DNA from: an uncultured Muribaculaceae bacterium
GTDB lineage: Bacteria > Bacteroidota > Bacteroidia > Bacteroidales > Muribaculaceae
DNA length: 64,000 nt
Reading direction: 5' to 3'
NCBI GenBank assembly: GCA_944321685.1
Contig: CALUMH010000003.1
Coordinates: forward strand, 62,001-126,000
Part shown: in pieces, positions 1 to 7,945 of the stretch
Layout of the letters: every line of letters begins with the position of its first letter
Numbering within the stretch: position 1 is the stretch's first letter
Program-made: the position numbers and the translations under genes
Notes under the pieces: generated by a model
The model's database searches: none
Told to the model about the DNA's origin: nothing
The model's input: the letters and a program-made list of their open reading frames with translations, nothing else

Positions 1-302
1 GCTGCATGGGACAAAAAAGGATCAAACCTTTTATACACATACACATCCATATCAAGATAAATTCCTCCATAAGTATATAATGCCCATAAGCGAATATAAT
101 CAGCCGCAAATGCCCACTTCCTCTCTTTTACTGCCGAAGCAACAAAAGGATGGGTCAAAACTTCTTTTGGTAAATTAACCAAAGACCATTCCTTAATCTC
201 ATAATCGGGCATTACCTTGCTCCAAGACAACAGACAATTATTATAAATCTCTGGTTTGGGTTCACCACTCAACCATATACAATGTATTTGTTTTGGAATC
301 AT
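1..302 (-). CDS. Glycosyltransferase family 32 (partial, C-terminus off the window)
   Basis: About 100 N-terminal residues are visible. The protein opens MIPKQIHCIWLSG, the usual start of OCH1/GT32 capsular sugar transferases. It continues with WAFAADYIRLWALYTYGG and then YLDMDVYVYK, which carries the DxD metal and nucleotide-sugar binding motif of this family. It would transfer a sugar from a nucleotide donor onto a lipid-linked repeat unit at the inner membrane. The ATG lies 4 bases after the flippase stop, so the two are very likely co-transcribed. The DNA is AT-rich like the adjacent half of the flippase gene. Donor and acceptor cannot be predicted. Confidence 0.85.
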   Translation of the reverse strand, partial: MIPKQIHCIWLSGEPKPEIYNNCLLSWSKVMPDYEIKEWSLVNLPKEVLTHPFVASAVKERKWAFAADYIRLWALYTYGGIYLDMDVYVYKRFDPFLSHA

Positions 303-306
303 ATTT

Positions 307-1842
307 TTATTTCATCTTATATTTACATATTCTTATCACAATATTTTTCATACCTTTTGCAAAAAGCATAAATAATATGAACAAAATTATACTATACGTT
401 CCGACTGACATAAATGCATATTTTATCAAGGCAACCCAACCATCAGGCTTTTGTATAAAATCTACAGTGAAATCTGATAAAAAATATGCTACTATTAACA
501 GTACGACATTTACTCCCCAATTAAGCCAATAATTATATACTGGGATCTTTAGTCCCTTTGAAAACAAGAAATAAGGTTTCCACACGCAAACAATTATAAT
601 TAAACTTGCCATATTACCTAATAAAATTCCTTCCAACCCCAGTGACATTCCTCCGATAATTGCGACAACTAAATAGATGACACTTTCTGCAATAGGGGCC
701 CATGTATCATAAAACAATCCATATCCATAAGTAAATTGCTCGTTTACGCCCCTTACTATATTGACAAAGAAATTGAATGACAACATTATCAAAACTGTAT
801 TTGATAATAAATAATCTTCACCCAACCATATTGAAATAAAAAAAGGTAAAAGTTTATACAGTGAATACACAAATATTCCTGCAATGAAGAAACGAATTGA
901 AAACAATTCCCAATATGTTACAACAATCTTATTCTTATCAGCTTCCGCAATAAGATTTCCTACTCCTGATGTTGTACTGTTTAACAAATTACTCAATAAC
1001 GCATTTAATTTGTCCGTAATAATAGTATAGTTACCATAAAAGGCCACTACTTTAAGCGAAACAAATGCGTAGGTCAAAAATGGGACTGTTTGAAACTGGG
1101 CAAAACCACTGATTTTGTGGACGAAGAGCTGGCGGGTGTAGCGCATTACTTCGGGGTACTTCTTGAAGAGGTGGCGGCCTTGCCTTATTTCGCTTTTTAG
1201 CCAGGGATACACTTGACGGATTTTCCAGTTGAGGATTAGCGAGTAGATTATGCCGAACGTGAGTTCGATGGCCACCCACAGGTAGTAGCTGCCGGTGTAG
1301 TAGGCCGAGGCCATCTGTATGAGGGTTTTGATGATGGTAGCCGTCTGGAAATAGGCGGTTACCACGTAGTTCTTTTGGTCGGCACCGAGCAACGTCTGCT
1401 TATAATTGGCGAAATAGCCTATGAGCGACGAGGCAAGGAACGAGACGTAGGCGAAATATATAATGCCCATCTCGAAATCCGTGCCGGGGAATATCAGCGG
1501 CAAGAAACAGCCAAGCAACACGCCCGCGCCGAGGATAATGAACCCGATGCGGCTGTAAAGGTAACCGAATACCGATATTATCTCATTGATTTTCGGCTCA
1601 TCATGCTCGAAAAGCGGCTTGTAAAGCACATACCCTATTGCGCTACCTATGCCAAGTTCAGCAAGATTTAGAAAACCAAGCAGGTTTTGCAGCGTGGTGG
1701 TCAAGCCCACAAAGTCGGCACCAAGCGTGTCGAGGAAAATCTTGCGCGAAAAGAACGACAGAGCCAACGTCAAGAAATAAAAAATCAAGTTGACGCGGGC
1801 GTTAAGCAACGACTTCTTAACGCGCGATTCTTGTTGAGGCAT
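307..1842 (-). CDS. Polysaccharide flippase (Wzx/MATE-like), left capsule locus
   Basis: A 511-residue hydrophobic protein with roughly 12-14 membrane segments, typical of the oligosaccharide flippases that move undecaprenyl-linked repeat units across the inner membrane. It begins MPQQESRVKKSLLNARVNL, a family-like N-terminus. It lies downstream of the phosphatase and just upstream of the GT32 gene. The coding sequence is a composition mosaic: the first half (about 1100-1842) is GC-rich like the wza/wzc region, and the second half (307 to about 1080) is strongly AT-rich like cassette DNA, without loss of frame. This suggests recombination inside the gene. Specificity for a repeat unit is unknown. 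Confidence 0.88.
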   Translation of the reverse strand: MPQQESRVKKSLLNARVNLIFYFLTLALSFFSRKIFLDTLGADFVGLTTTLQNLLGFLNLAELGIGSAIGYVLYKPLFEHDEPKINEIISVFGYLYSRIGFIILGAGVLLGCFLPLIFPGTDFEMGIIYFAYVSFLASSLIGYFANYKQTLLGADQKNYVVTAYFQTATIIKTLIQMASAYYTGSYYLWVAIELTFGIIYSLILNWKIRQVYPWLKSEIRQGRHLFKKYPEVMRYTRQLFVHKISGFAQFQTVPFLTYAFVSLKVVAFYGNYTIITDKLNALLSNLLNSTTSGVGNLIAEADKNKIVVTYWELFSIRFFIAGIFVYSLYKLLPFFISIWLGEDYLLSNTVLIMLSFNFFVNIVRGVNEQFTYGYGLFYDTWAPIAESVIYLVVAIIGGMSLGLEGILLGNMASLIIIVCVWKPYFLFSKGLKIPVYNYWLNWGVNVVLLIVAYFLSDFTVDFIQKPDGWVALIKYAFMSVGTYSIILFILFMLFAKGMKNIVIRICKYKMK

Positions 1843-2248
1843 AATGCGTATAGTTTATAATGAATAGCCGCAGGGAAGCCATAAAATCACCCTACCTCCC
1901 AATATGGCCTCATTGACAGTAAAATAGCGCATGGCTATGTGGTGGTGTATATGTGATGATTGTAGAGACGATGTGCACATCATCTTGATGACCGGTGGAC
2001 AATGCTATCTGCCGCAATGTGGATGTTGCAGGGAAAGGATGGAGGGTGTATCAAAATGCGTTTTTGGCTCCCATAAAGACGATTAATCGCGTCTTTACAA
2101 CCATTGCATTGTATAACATATTGTAAATCAATTGTTACTATCATCGAGCCGATATGCACATCGTCTCTACAGTGGGTGGCTGAGATGCGTTATCCGGCTG
2201 CTTTGGAGACGCGATTAATCACGTTTTTGTGGGATGTATTTATCCTAA
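1843..2248. repeat. Gene-free region with palindromic repeats
   Basis: No credible gene. A 17 bp inverted pair, TGTAGAGACGATGTGCA at 1961-1977 and its complement at 2155-2171, encloses a partial palindrome around 2076-2102 (GATTAATC core). A related copy follows at 2203-2227. The same family (TAGAGACGCGAT palindromes) occurs near 24,840-24,962 and 44,169-44,264. I saw no TAnnTTTG promoter facing the flippase, so the flippase is probably read from upstream. Confidence 0.6.
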
Positions 2249-2971
2249 TTACAGCTCATTATGGATGGTGGCGGGAAGCGGCGACAGGCGGTCGAGGGTG
2301 TGCGGGCGGTGCAAATCGGAACCGGCAACGGTATAGAAGCCTTGCTTGAGCAGCCAACGCGATTTTTTTTGCGCCGTGCTACCATAGAAACCTCCGAGCG
2401 AGGGAAGGTTAAGCTGAAATTTCACCCCTCGTGCTATCAAGTCCTTATAATCCTTTTCATCCATATAAACGTAACGTTCAGGATGCGCAAGCAGCGGATA
2501 ATAGCCTGCCGCCTTGATGCGGTCGAGTGTGCCGTGCAGGTCCATGGGGGGATTGAAATAGCTGGTTTCCACAAGCAAATGGTCGCCTCGCTCCCCTATC
2601 GTGAGCAGGTCGCGAGCGGCAAGCCGCTCCTCGAAAAGATTGTCAAGCATATTTTCGGCAGCAAGGTGTAGCGACACCTGTCCGGAGTATGCCGCCTGCA
2701 ATTCGGCAAACCGGTCATGTAGTCCGGCAGTAGTATTGGGTATATCTTCCATTATGTGCGGAGTGAGCCACACGCGGGTTATCCCCACCTTCTCATAAGC
2801 GGCAAGCACTTCAAGGGCATCGGCCATCGTGGGCAGGCCGTCGTCAACGCCTGGAAGAATGTGGCAGTGCCAGTCGGTAGAGAAACCGCCAAGCCCCAAT
2901 CCAACTTCCCCACCGAAAGGAGAAGTTTTTCGACCGCCGTGCTTGAATATTTTCTGTAGTTTTTCGAGCAT
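2249..2971 (-). CDS. Tyrosine-protein phosphatase, PHP type (CpsB/YwqE-like)
   Basis: 240 residues of the PHP metal-dependent phosphatase family that removes phosphate from BY-kinases such as Wzc during capsule assembly. DWHCHILPGVDDG holds the HxH metal motif (residues 35 and 37), TPHIMED follows near residue 90, AHPERY comes in the middle, and GSDLHRPH near the end supplies the last metal ligands. It follows the left wzc on the same strand but has a good promoter of its own (3054-3085), so it may be made whichever way the capsule switch points. Residues 16-29 form a low-complexity insertion whose DNA resembles an intergenic Bacteroidota repeat. Confidence 0.9.
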   Translation of the reverse strand: MLEKLQKIFKHGGRKTSPFGGEVGLGLGGFSTDWHCHILPGVDDGLPTMADALEVLAAYEKVGITRVWLTPHIMEDIPNTTAGLHDRFAELQAAYSGQVSLHLAAENMLDNLFEERLAARDLLTIGERGDHLLVETSYFNPPMDLHGTLDRIKAAGYYPLLAHPERYVYMDEKDYKDLIARGVKFQLNLPSLGGFYGSTAQKKSRWLLKQGFYTVAGSDLHRPHTLDRLSPLPATIHNEL

Positions 2972-3053
2972 TATTTCATACTTATAAAGTAAATCCCTGC
3001 AATTTACCAGTGTATCAACATTCTATCTATACACATAAATTGTTAGTGATATA

Positions 3054-3085
3054 CAAAAGTATGATATCCTGCAAAAATTCCCAAA
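3054..3085 (-). promoter_or_regulatory. Predicted Bacteroidota promoter for the PHP phosphatase
   Basis: On the minus strand a TTTG box (complement of 3082-3085) is followed after exactly 20 bases by TACTTTTG (complement of 3054-3061). This matches the TTTG / TAnnTTTG pattern of the Bacteroidota primary sigma factor. Transcription would start near 3047, about 75 bases before the phosphatase ATG at 2971. Confidence 0.65.
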
Positions 3086-3187
3086 TCAAAGAACAAAAAA
3101 TCTGAAATAAGAACTGTTTTATTTAACGCTCAACAGCCGGACCTGCTCATGAAAGCCCTTTCTTTTCGGGAGTAAGTTAGATGGGCG

Positions 3188-5602
3188 CTAATAGCTGTAA
3201 TATCCATAACGGTAACCGTATTTATGATAACCATAACGGCGGTATGCAGCCTCGGTACCATTCAAAATTACCGAAAGATTATGGTATTTGCCATCGGCAT
3301 AAATGCGGTCAAGTTCAGGTAGCATACTGCGCTCAAGCAGTCCGGCTCGGATTACGAAAAGCGTCAAATCGGCCTGCTTGCTGATTATTGCCGCGTCGGC
3401 CACCACCTCGATAGGCGGACAGTCGATGAATATGCAATCATAACGTTTGCGCAACTCGGCGAGCAGTTGTTCCAACCTCGGTGAAGTCAGCAACTCGGTA
3501 GGGTTAGGAGGAATAGTTCCCACAGGAATTATATCCAAAGGCGATTCTCCATCTTTTTCCTTGAATGTTATATCTTCGAGCTTCACGTTTTGCCCTACAA
3601 GATAATTGGCAACACCCGTCCGCTCATGCCCCACATAACGGCTGAGCGACGCTTTGCGCAAATCAAGGTCAACGGCAACCACTTTCTTGCCTTTGATGGC
3701 AAAACAGGTGGCAAGGTTGGCCGCTATAAACGTCTTTCCACTTCCGGGATTAAACGAGGTAACCATCATCACTTTACCATTCTCGGCAGAACCACTGCCG
3801 GCAACAAACTCAAGATTGGTTCGCACCACACGGAATGCCTCGTTAATGACATCACGATGCTTTTCCTTTACCACTATGGGATGCGGTGTTTCATCTTTCT
3901 TGCCGCTTTGCAACAAACCACGGTATTGTTTCTTGCCTTCTTGCGGAATTTCTCCTACAAACGGAGCCGCCATATTCTCGATATCCTTGCGACCGCGCAC
4001 GGTGGTAATCATCATGTTACGCAAAAATATTATAAGCAACGGCAAAGCAACACCCACCACAAGGGCAATGAGCAAAATAGTGTTACGCACAGGATAGGTG
4101 GGAACCATGCTGCCACCCGGCGGCGTGATGATACGCGTGTTATAGGCGGTAAATGCCTGCGACAGCTCGTTTTCCTCGCGCTTTTGCAACAGGAACAAGT
4201 AGAGCGACTCTTTCACTTTCTGCTGACGTTCCACCGAGAGCAAGTACTTGGCTTGCGACGGATTTTCGGCAAGTTGGGCAGTGGTGTGCTGTTCGCTCTG
4301 TTGCAGGCTGCGAAGCTGGGTGTTAAGTGTCACCGTCAGATTGTCAATCGACGAAACTATTGCCTCGCGTAAAGCTCCGAGCGTGCGGTCAAGGTCTTTC
4401 ACAAGCGGATTTTCATCGCTACTATTCGACACAAGATTGTTACGTTGCAATTGCAAGCGGTTATACTCCGATATTTGGTTCTCGATGTTGCTGCTGCCTA
4501 TACCGCTGTTAGATGGCAACAACTGGTTCTCGGTTCCGGCATTGGTCACATAATTGCGCACATACTGCGCCATCGACAATTGTGTGTTCAATGCCAGGAT
4601 TTGTGCCGAAGTTTCGCTGCTTTGCGACATATACATACTGGCGGCAGCTTGCACATCGGGCAACAGATTGCGACTCTTGAACGAGGAGATATCTTCTTCC
4701 ACACTGCCCAGTTCACGTTCTATCACATTCAAGCGGTCGTTGATGAACATCGAGGTGCTCACCGCCACCTGATTGCGGTCTTTTATCCAGTTTTCGTTAT
4801 ACACGGCAATGACGGTGTTCAGGATATCCTCGGCACGCTGCGTGCATACGTCCTTAAATGTCAGGTTGATGATAGTTGACTTGTCATCGTTCAAAGCCAC
4901 CGACAATCCAGCCGAATAAGCAGCAACCGCGCCATACAGCCCTGACCGGGAAACATAGATGAGCTGCAGCACATTACCATTTTCATAAAATGCCGTCGGG
5001 GATACCACCACCTTGCCCACCGGCGTGACAATGGTATCGCCCATTGCTCCCGACACCTCTTCCTTTGGAAATTCTTTGCCATTCAGCACGAAGTCGCCAA
5101 GCTTAACATTTCCATTGTCGGCTGCGGCAAGTGTCAACGATGCCGCATCGTTATCTTGCAATCCGAAAAACTCCACTTCCACCGGCAACGTCGCTCCGTA
5201 TAGCGTCTTGCGATAAAACGAACCATCGGTCTTATAATCTATGTCAAGGTGCAAGCGCTTCACCACATCGAGCATCACTGCCGGCGAGTGCATCGAGAAT
5301 ATTTCGTTGTTCACATTAGTATTAACCGAAAACAATCCCATATCGGAAAACGACGAACCCACGCCGCTCATTCCCGATTGCCCCTTGCCGTCCTCTTTTA
5401 GCAATATCGAAGCCGTACGGGTATATACCGGTGGTGTTGACCACAGGTAATACATGGCAATACCCATCACCACAACAAGCGAAACAAGGAACCACCACCA
5501 GTGGGTGACGCATTGTTGCAAAACATCTTGCACGTTAAGTGCAGAATCCGACTGCGTTGCAGCCGCCGGTTTCTGACCGTTTTGAATTATTTCCATTTTC
5601 AA
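3188..5602 (-). CDS. wzc: Wzc-like capsule chain-length regulator and BY-kinase (left locus)
   Basis: 804 residues. An N-terminal Wzz domain has a first membrane segment near residues 37-55, followed by a long coiled periplasmic part and a second membrane segment near 510-530. The cytoplasmic BY-kinase domain has Walker A (FNPGSGKT, about 617), Walker A' (VDLDLR, about 646) and Walker B (IFIDCPP, about 727). The C-terminus is a tyrosine cluster (YRRYGYHKYGYRYGYYSY), the autophosphorylation tail. It works with the Wza channel in polymerization and export of long-chain polysaccharide. It is paralogous to the right-locus protein at 9417-11813. It lies 21 bases after wza in the same leftward operon. 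Confidence 0.95.
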   Translation of the reverse strand: MKMEIIQNGQKPAAATQSDSALNVQDVLQQCVTHWWWFLVSLVVVMGIAMYYLWSTPPVYTRTASILLKEDGKGQSGMSGVGSSFSDMGLFSVNTNVNNEIFSMHSPAVMLDVVKRLHLDIDYKTDGSFYRKTLYGATLPVEVEFFGLQDNDAASLTLAAADNGNVKLGDFVLNGKEFPKEEVSGAMGDTIVTPVGKVVVSPTAFYENGNVLQLIYVSRSGLYGAVAAYSAGLSVALNDDKSTIINLTFKDVCTQRAEDILNTVIAVYNENWIKDRNQVAVSTSMFINDRLNVIERELGSVEEDISSFKSRNLLPDVQAAASMYMSQSSETSAQILALNTQLSMAQYVRNYVTNAGTENQLLPSNSGIGSSNIENQISEYNRLQLQRNNLVSNSSDENPLVKDLDRTLGALREAIVSSIDNLTVTLNTQLRSLQQSEQHTTAQLAENPSQAKYLLSVERQQKVKESLYLFLLQKREENELSQAFTAYNTRIITPPGGSMVPTYPVRNTILLIALVVGVALPLLIIFLRNMMITTVRGRKDIENMAAPFVGEIPQEGKKQYRGLLQSGKKDETPHPIVVKEKHRDVINEAFRVVRTNLEFVAGSGSAENGKVMMVTSFNPGSGKTFIAANLATCFAIKGKKVVAVDLDLRKASLSRYVGHERTGVANYLVGQNVKLEDITFKEKDGESPLDIIPVGTIPPNPTELLTSPRLEQLLAELRKRYDCIFIDCPPIEVVADAAIISKQADLTLFVIRAGLLERSMLPELDRIYADGKYHNLSVILNGTEAAYRRYGYHKYGYRYGYYSY

Positions 5603-5623
5603 GCGGGTATAATCAATTTTGTA

Positions 5624-6457
5624 TTATAAATTCATGATAAACAATGCCACCGACATAGCCAACGAAGTGAGAGAAATCCAAAACGATGCCGAGCGCACTG
5701 TGTTTCCGTTGACGGTGGATTGCCGCGCCTTCATTTCGTTGGGTTCCACATACACCACGTCGTTTTGCTGTACGTAGTAGGCCGGTGACGAGTATATGTT
5801 ACTGCCCGAAGTAAGGTCGAGCGTGTAGATGCGTTGCGTGTCGCCGTCCTTGCGCAATACCATCACATTGTTGCGATTACCGTTGATGGTAAGGTCTCCG
5901 GCCATGCCAATCACATCGAGAATGGTGTTATGGTCGCGATCAAGTGCATACCGACCTGGGCTGTTCACTTCACCCAGCACCGACACACACAGGTTCATGA
6001 ACTCGACCGTGACAATAGGATCTTTCACAAGATTATCGCGTATAAGTTCGCTTTTGATATATTCAGCAATCTGCTCGCGAGTTTTCCCTGCTACATAAAT
6101 TTTTCCAAGCACCGGGAAGTCGATTTCACCATCGGCATCGACGGTATAACCAAGCATGTCATTGCCGCCCGATGACAGCGACGTAGAAGTTTGCCCCACG
6201 GTTCCAATCGACTTATTCACCCTTGGCAGGTTAAACAGTGCGGTGAGTTGCGGGTCACGGCTGTTGACGATTATCGATATTTTATCCTCGGGGCGCACGG
6301 TCAAAGTTAATTCTTCGGCAGTCACAGCCACCGTGTTGCCCGGCTTCAAGTCTTGGAAATACAGCACTTCCTTGGTAGAATTACATGAGCTTGCAAGCAG
6401 CATCAGCACCACTGCAAGCAGTGCAAAAATGCCGTTAAAGGGATTAATCCTGTTCAT
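5624..6457 (-). CDS. wza: Wza-like polysaccharide export lipoprotein (left locus)
   Basis: 277 residues from the ATG at 6457. I chose this start because it gives a clean lipoprotein signal peptide with lipobox ASSC (Cys25); the open frame extends to 6499 but adds only polar residues. It contains a poly-export domain (VRPEDKISIIVNSRDPQL) and SLBB-type segments (GEVNSPGRYALDRDHNTILD). It ends in a hydrophobic helix (SFWISLTSLAMSVALFIM). It forms the outer membrane export channel for the polysaccharide together with Wzc. The second paralogue is at 8526-9347. Confidence 0.93.
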   Translation of the reverse strand: MNRINPFNGIFALLAVVLMLLASSCNSTKEVLYFQDLKPGNTVAVTAEELTLTVRPEDKISIIVNSRDPQLTALFNLPRVNKSIGTVGQTSTSLSSGGNDMLGYTVDADGEIDFPVLGKIYVAGKTREQIAEYIKSELIRDNLVKDPIVTVEFMNLCVSVLGEVNSPGRYALDRDHNTILDVIGMAGDLTINGNRNNVMVLRKDGDTQRIYTLDLTSGSNIYSSPAYYVQQNDVVYVEPNEMKARQSTVNGNTVRSASFWISLTSLAMSVALFIMNL

Positions 6458-6499
6458 AAATATCATAAATCTGCGTGAATAATCTGCGTATAATCGCAT

Positions 6500-7048
6500 C
6501 TATATAAGTTGTATGTATTCAGGCTCTACCTCCACCGCGGCGGCAATCAGCATGGGAAGTTCCACAAGCAGCCGCTTGCGGCGAGAGCCGCGCGTGGTGA
6601 GCAGGTAACCCTCGCAGCCGTCGAGGCGGCCTCCGATGATGCGGATGCGGCGGTTGCACATCGCCGACGTAACTTCTTCGGGGCTGAAGTATTGCGGCTG
6701 CTCGCAAGAGTCCACCGCTCGAATAAATCGTTCCATCTCTTCGCGGCGCACAGTCATCGGTTCTTGCCGCGAACCGCGCATGAAGCGGTACTGGAAAGTG
6801 GCGGTGTTTTCTACCAGCGGGTCGAGTTCACGGCGTGTGCAGTAAACGAAAAGCAAGTCGTGCATAACGGGCACCAATAGGCGTTCACGCCGACCACCAA
6901 TGGTGCGTATCTTCCACGCCATAGGAGTGAAATACCTGATACCCGCCTCGCCAACCAACACATACGCCGGACGCTTGGCGTTGGGACGCGTCAAATCGCG
7001 CATCACAAACCACAAGTTATCTGTAACAGTAAAATCATCGGCCGACAT
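6500..7048 (-). CDS. upxY: UpxY-family transcription antiterminator (left locus)
   Basis: About 182 residues from the ATG at 7048. An in-frame GTG at 7072 is possible, but the right-locus paralogue has a similarly short lead before WFVMRDL. It is a NusG/RfaH-like protein: an N-terminal NGN domain (WFVMRDLTRPNAKRPAYVLV) and a C-terminal KOW-like segment (RIRIIGGRLDGCEGYLLTTR). UpxY proteins act on the 5' leader of their own capsule operon to prevent premature termination. The gene is first in its operon and wza follows closely. The usual UpxZ gene is absent. The DNA shares long identical blocks with the UpxY gene at 7946-8500. Confidence 0.93.
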   Translation of the reverse strand: MSADDFTVTDNLWFVMRDLTRPNAKRPAYVLVGEAGIRYFTPMAWKIRTIGGRRERLLVPVMHDLLFVYCTRRELDPLVENTATFQYRFMRGSRQEPMTVRREEMERFIRAVDSCEQPQYFSPEEVTSAMCNRRIRIIGGRLDGCEGYLLTTRGSRRKRLLVELPMLIAAAVEVEPEYIQLI

Positions 7049-7102
7049 ATTGCCCGGCAAGTCCTCAACCACAGCAGAACCGACTAATCAAAAGAAAACT
7101 TT

Positions 7103-7128
7103 CCGATTTCAAAAAAACTAGAAATCGG
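7103..7128 (-). terminator. Leader hairpin, possible antitermination target
   Basis: A perfect 8 bp stem, CCGATTTC (7103-7110) with GAAATCGG (7121-7128), and a 10-base loop. In the leftward transcript it is followed by the pyrimidine-rich AAAGTTTTCTTTTG. It lies 55 bases before the UpxY ATG, inside the left leader. It may be a weak terminator or pause hairpin of the sort UpxY overcomes; that function is inferred. Confidence 0.45.
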
Positions 7129-7546
7129 AGATTGTAAATAGAAGTCACACAATATATTAAAGCCAGGTTAAATTACCCGATATTTCAAACGACTTTGAAT
7201 CAAGACTGTGCCGAAATCATGGAGGAGATACCCACCCGTTTCTTACTGCTGATTTCCACTTCGGCTCAACACTTTCGGCAAAACATCTTAAAGCAAGATT
7301 TAAACAAGGCTTAAAACAAAAAACGCAAAGCCGTAAACAATCTACAGCCTTGTGCCCCGAATCGCAAAAAGACAATTCTTCTAATCCTGCGAGCCTGCCA
7401 TAAACATTGACAGACAAGCAGTTAAGGTACAATGTTCACAAAGTTCGAGGGAAAACCCCGACATTTTACAAACCATTTTTTTCCTTAATGGACCTACCGT
7501 CCAAAGTGTTTCATAAAAATTAAGAAACACACTACTTAAATGTTCC

Positions 7547-7567
7547 GTCTCTTAGTAGGAGACGGAT
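7547..7567 (+). repeat. Left inverted repeat of the invertible promoter
   Basis: 21 bp, exact reverse complement of 7731-7751. The core GTCTCTTAGTAGGAGAC is itself an imperfect dyad (GTCTC, 7 bases, GAGAC), as expected of a recombinase binding site. The identity stops sharply at both edges. Confidence 0.85.
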
Positions 7568-7730
7568 TATGATGCTGCAAAGGTATATAAAAAACTATAA
7601 ATAACAATGATTATCAGCCATTAAAATTTCCAACATTTTATCCTGTTAACTCAATTTTTGGTGCGACAAATAACATCATTTTTTTCAAGTTTAATCATAA
7701 CATAATGAGTAGTAGCCATATATGTCCTCG
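7568..7730. promoter_or_regulatory. Probable invertible promoter segment
   Basis: 163 bp between perfect 21 bp inverted repeats, placed between two divergent capsule operons. The only good promoter in it (7578-7608) is oriented left, so as sequenced the left locus should be ON and the right locus OFF. Inversion would put the -7 box at about 7713-7720, pointing right toward the UpxY at 7946. The arrangement follows the known phase-variable capsule promoters of Bacteroides, except that one segment appears to serve two loci. Inversion itself is inferred. Confidence 0.8.
7578..7608 (-). promoter_or_regulatory. Promoter inside the invertible segment, facing left
   Basis: On the minus strand ATTG (complement of 7605-7608) is followed after 19 bases by TACCTTTG (complement of 7578-7585), an excellent match to the Bacteroidota -33/-7 pattern. 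The expected start is near 7571, just inside the left repeat. The transcript would cross the repeat and a leader of about 520 bases before the left UpxY. Confidence 0.75.
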
Positions 7731-7751
7731 ATCCGTCTCCTACTAAGAGAC
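7731..7751 (-). repeat. Right inverted repeat of the invertible promoter
   Basis: 21 bp, exact reverse complement of 7547-7567. It lies 195 bases before the right-locus UpxY ATG. Confidence 0.85.
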
Positions 7752-7945
7752 AGATTATTTTGGCATCGTTTCCTTACTTCTTTGTTAAGGACATTGTTAG
7801 CCTTTGAGGAAAAAATAGTTTATGAATGAATGGGTGGGAGGATATCCCGTTTATCTTACATTTAAGTGCGGTAACTGCTTAATGATCAACCGATAGCGTC
7901 ATCAAGCAGGATTTAAAGATATGTGCTATTATTAAACGTAACTTT

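Larger units (their letters stand above)
7049..7945. promoter_or_regulatory. Divergent capsule control region
   Basis: An 897 bp gene-free region between two diverging UpxY genes. It contains a left leader of about 500 bases with a hairpin at 7103-7128, the inverted-repeat-bounded promoter segment (7547-7751) and a right leader of about 195 bases. No recombinase gene is present here. Apart from the promoter listed separately I saw no other TTTG/TAnnTTTG match pointing at either UpxY gene. Confidence 0.8.

Noticed and set aside
7217..7432. A 71-codon leftward frame in the left capsule leader as a leader peptide or gene
   Set aside because: No family features, unlikely composition and no start signal; treated as a chance frame in an untranslated leader.
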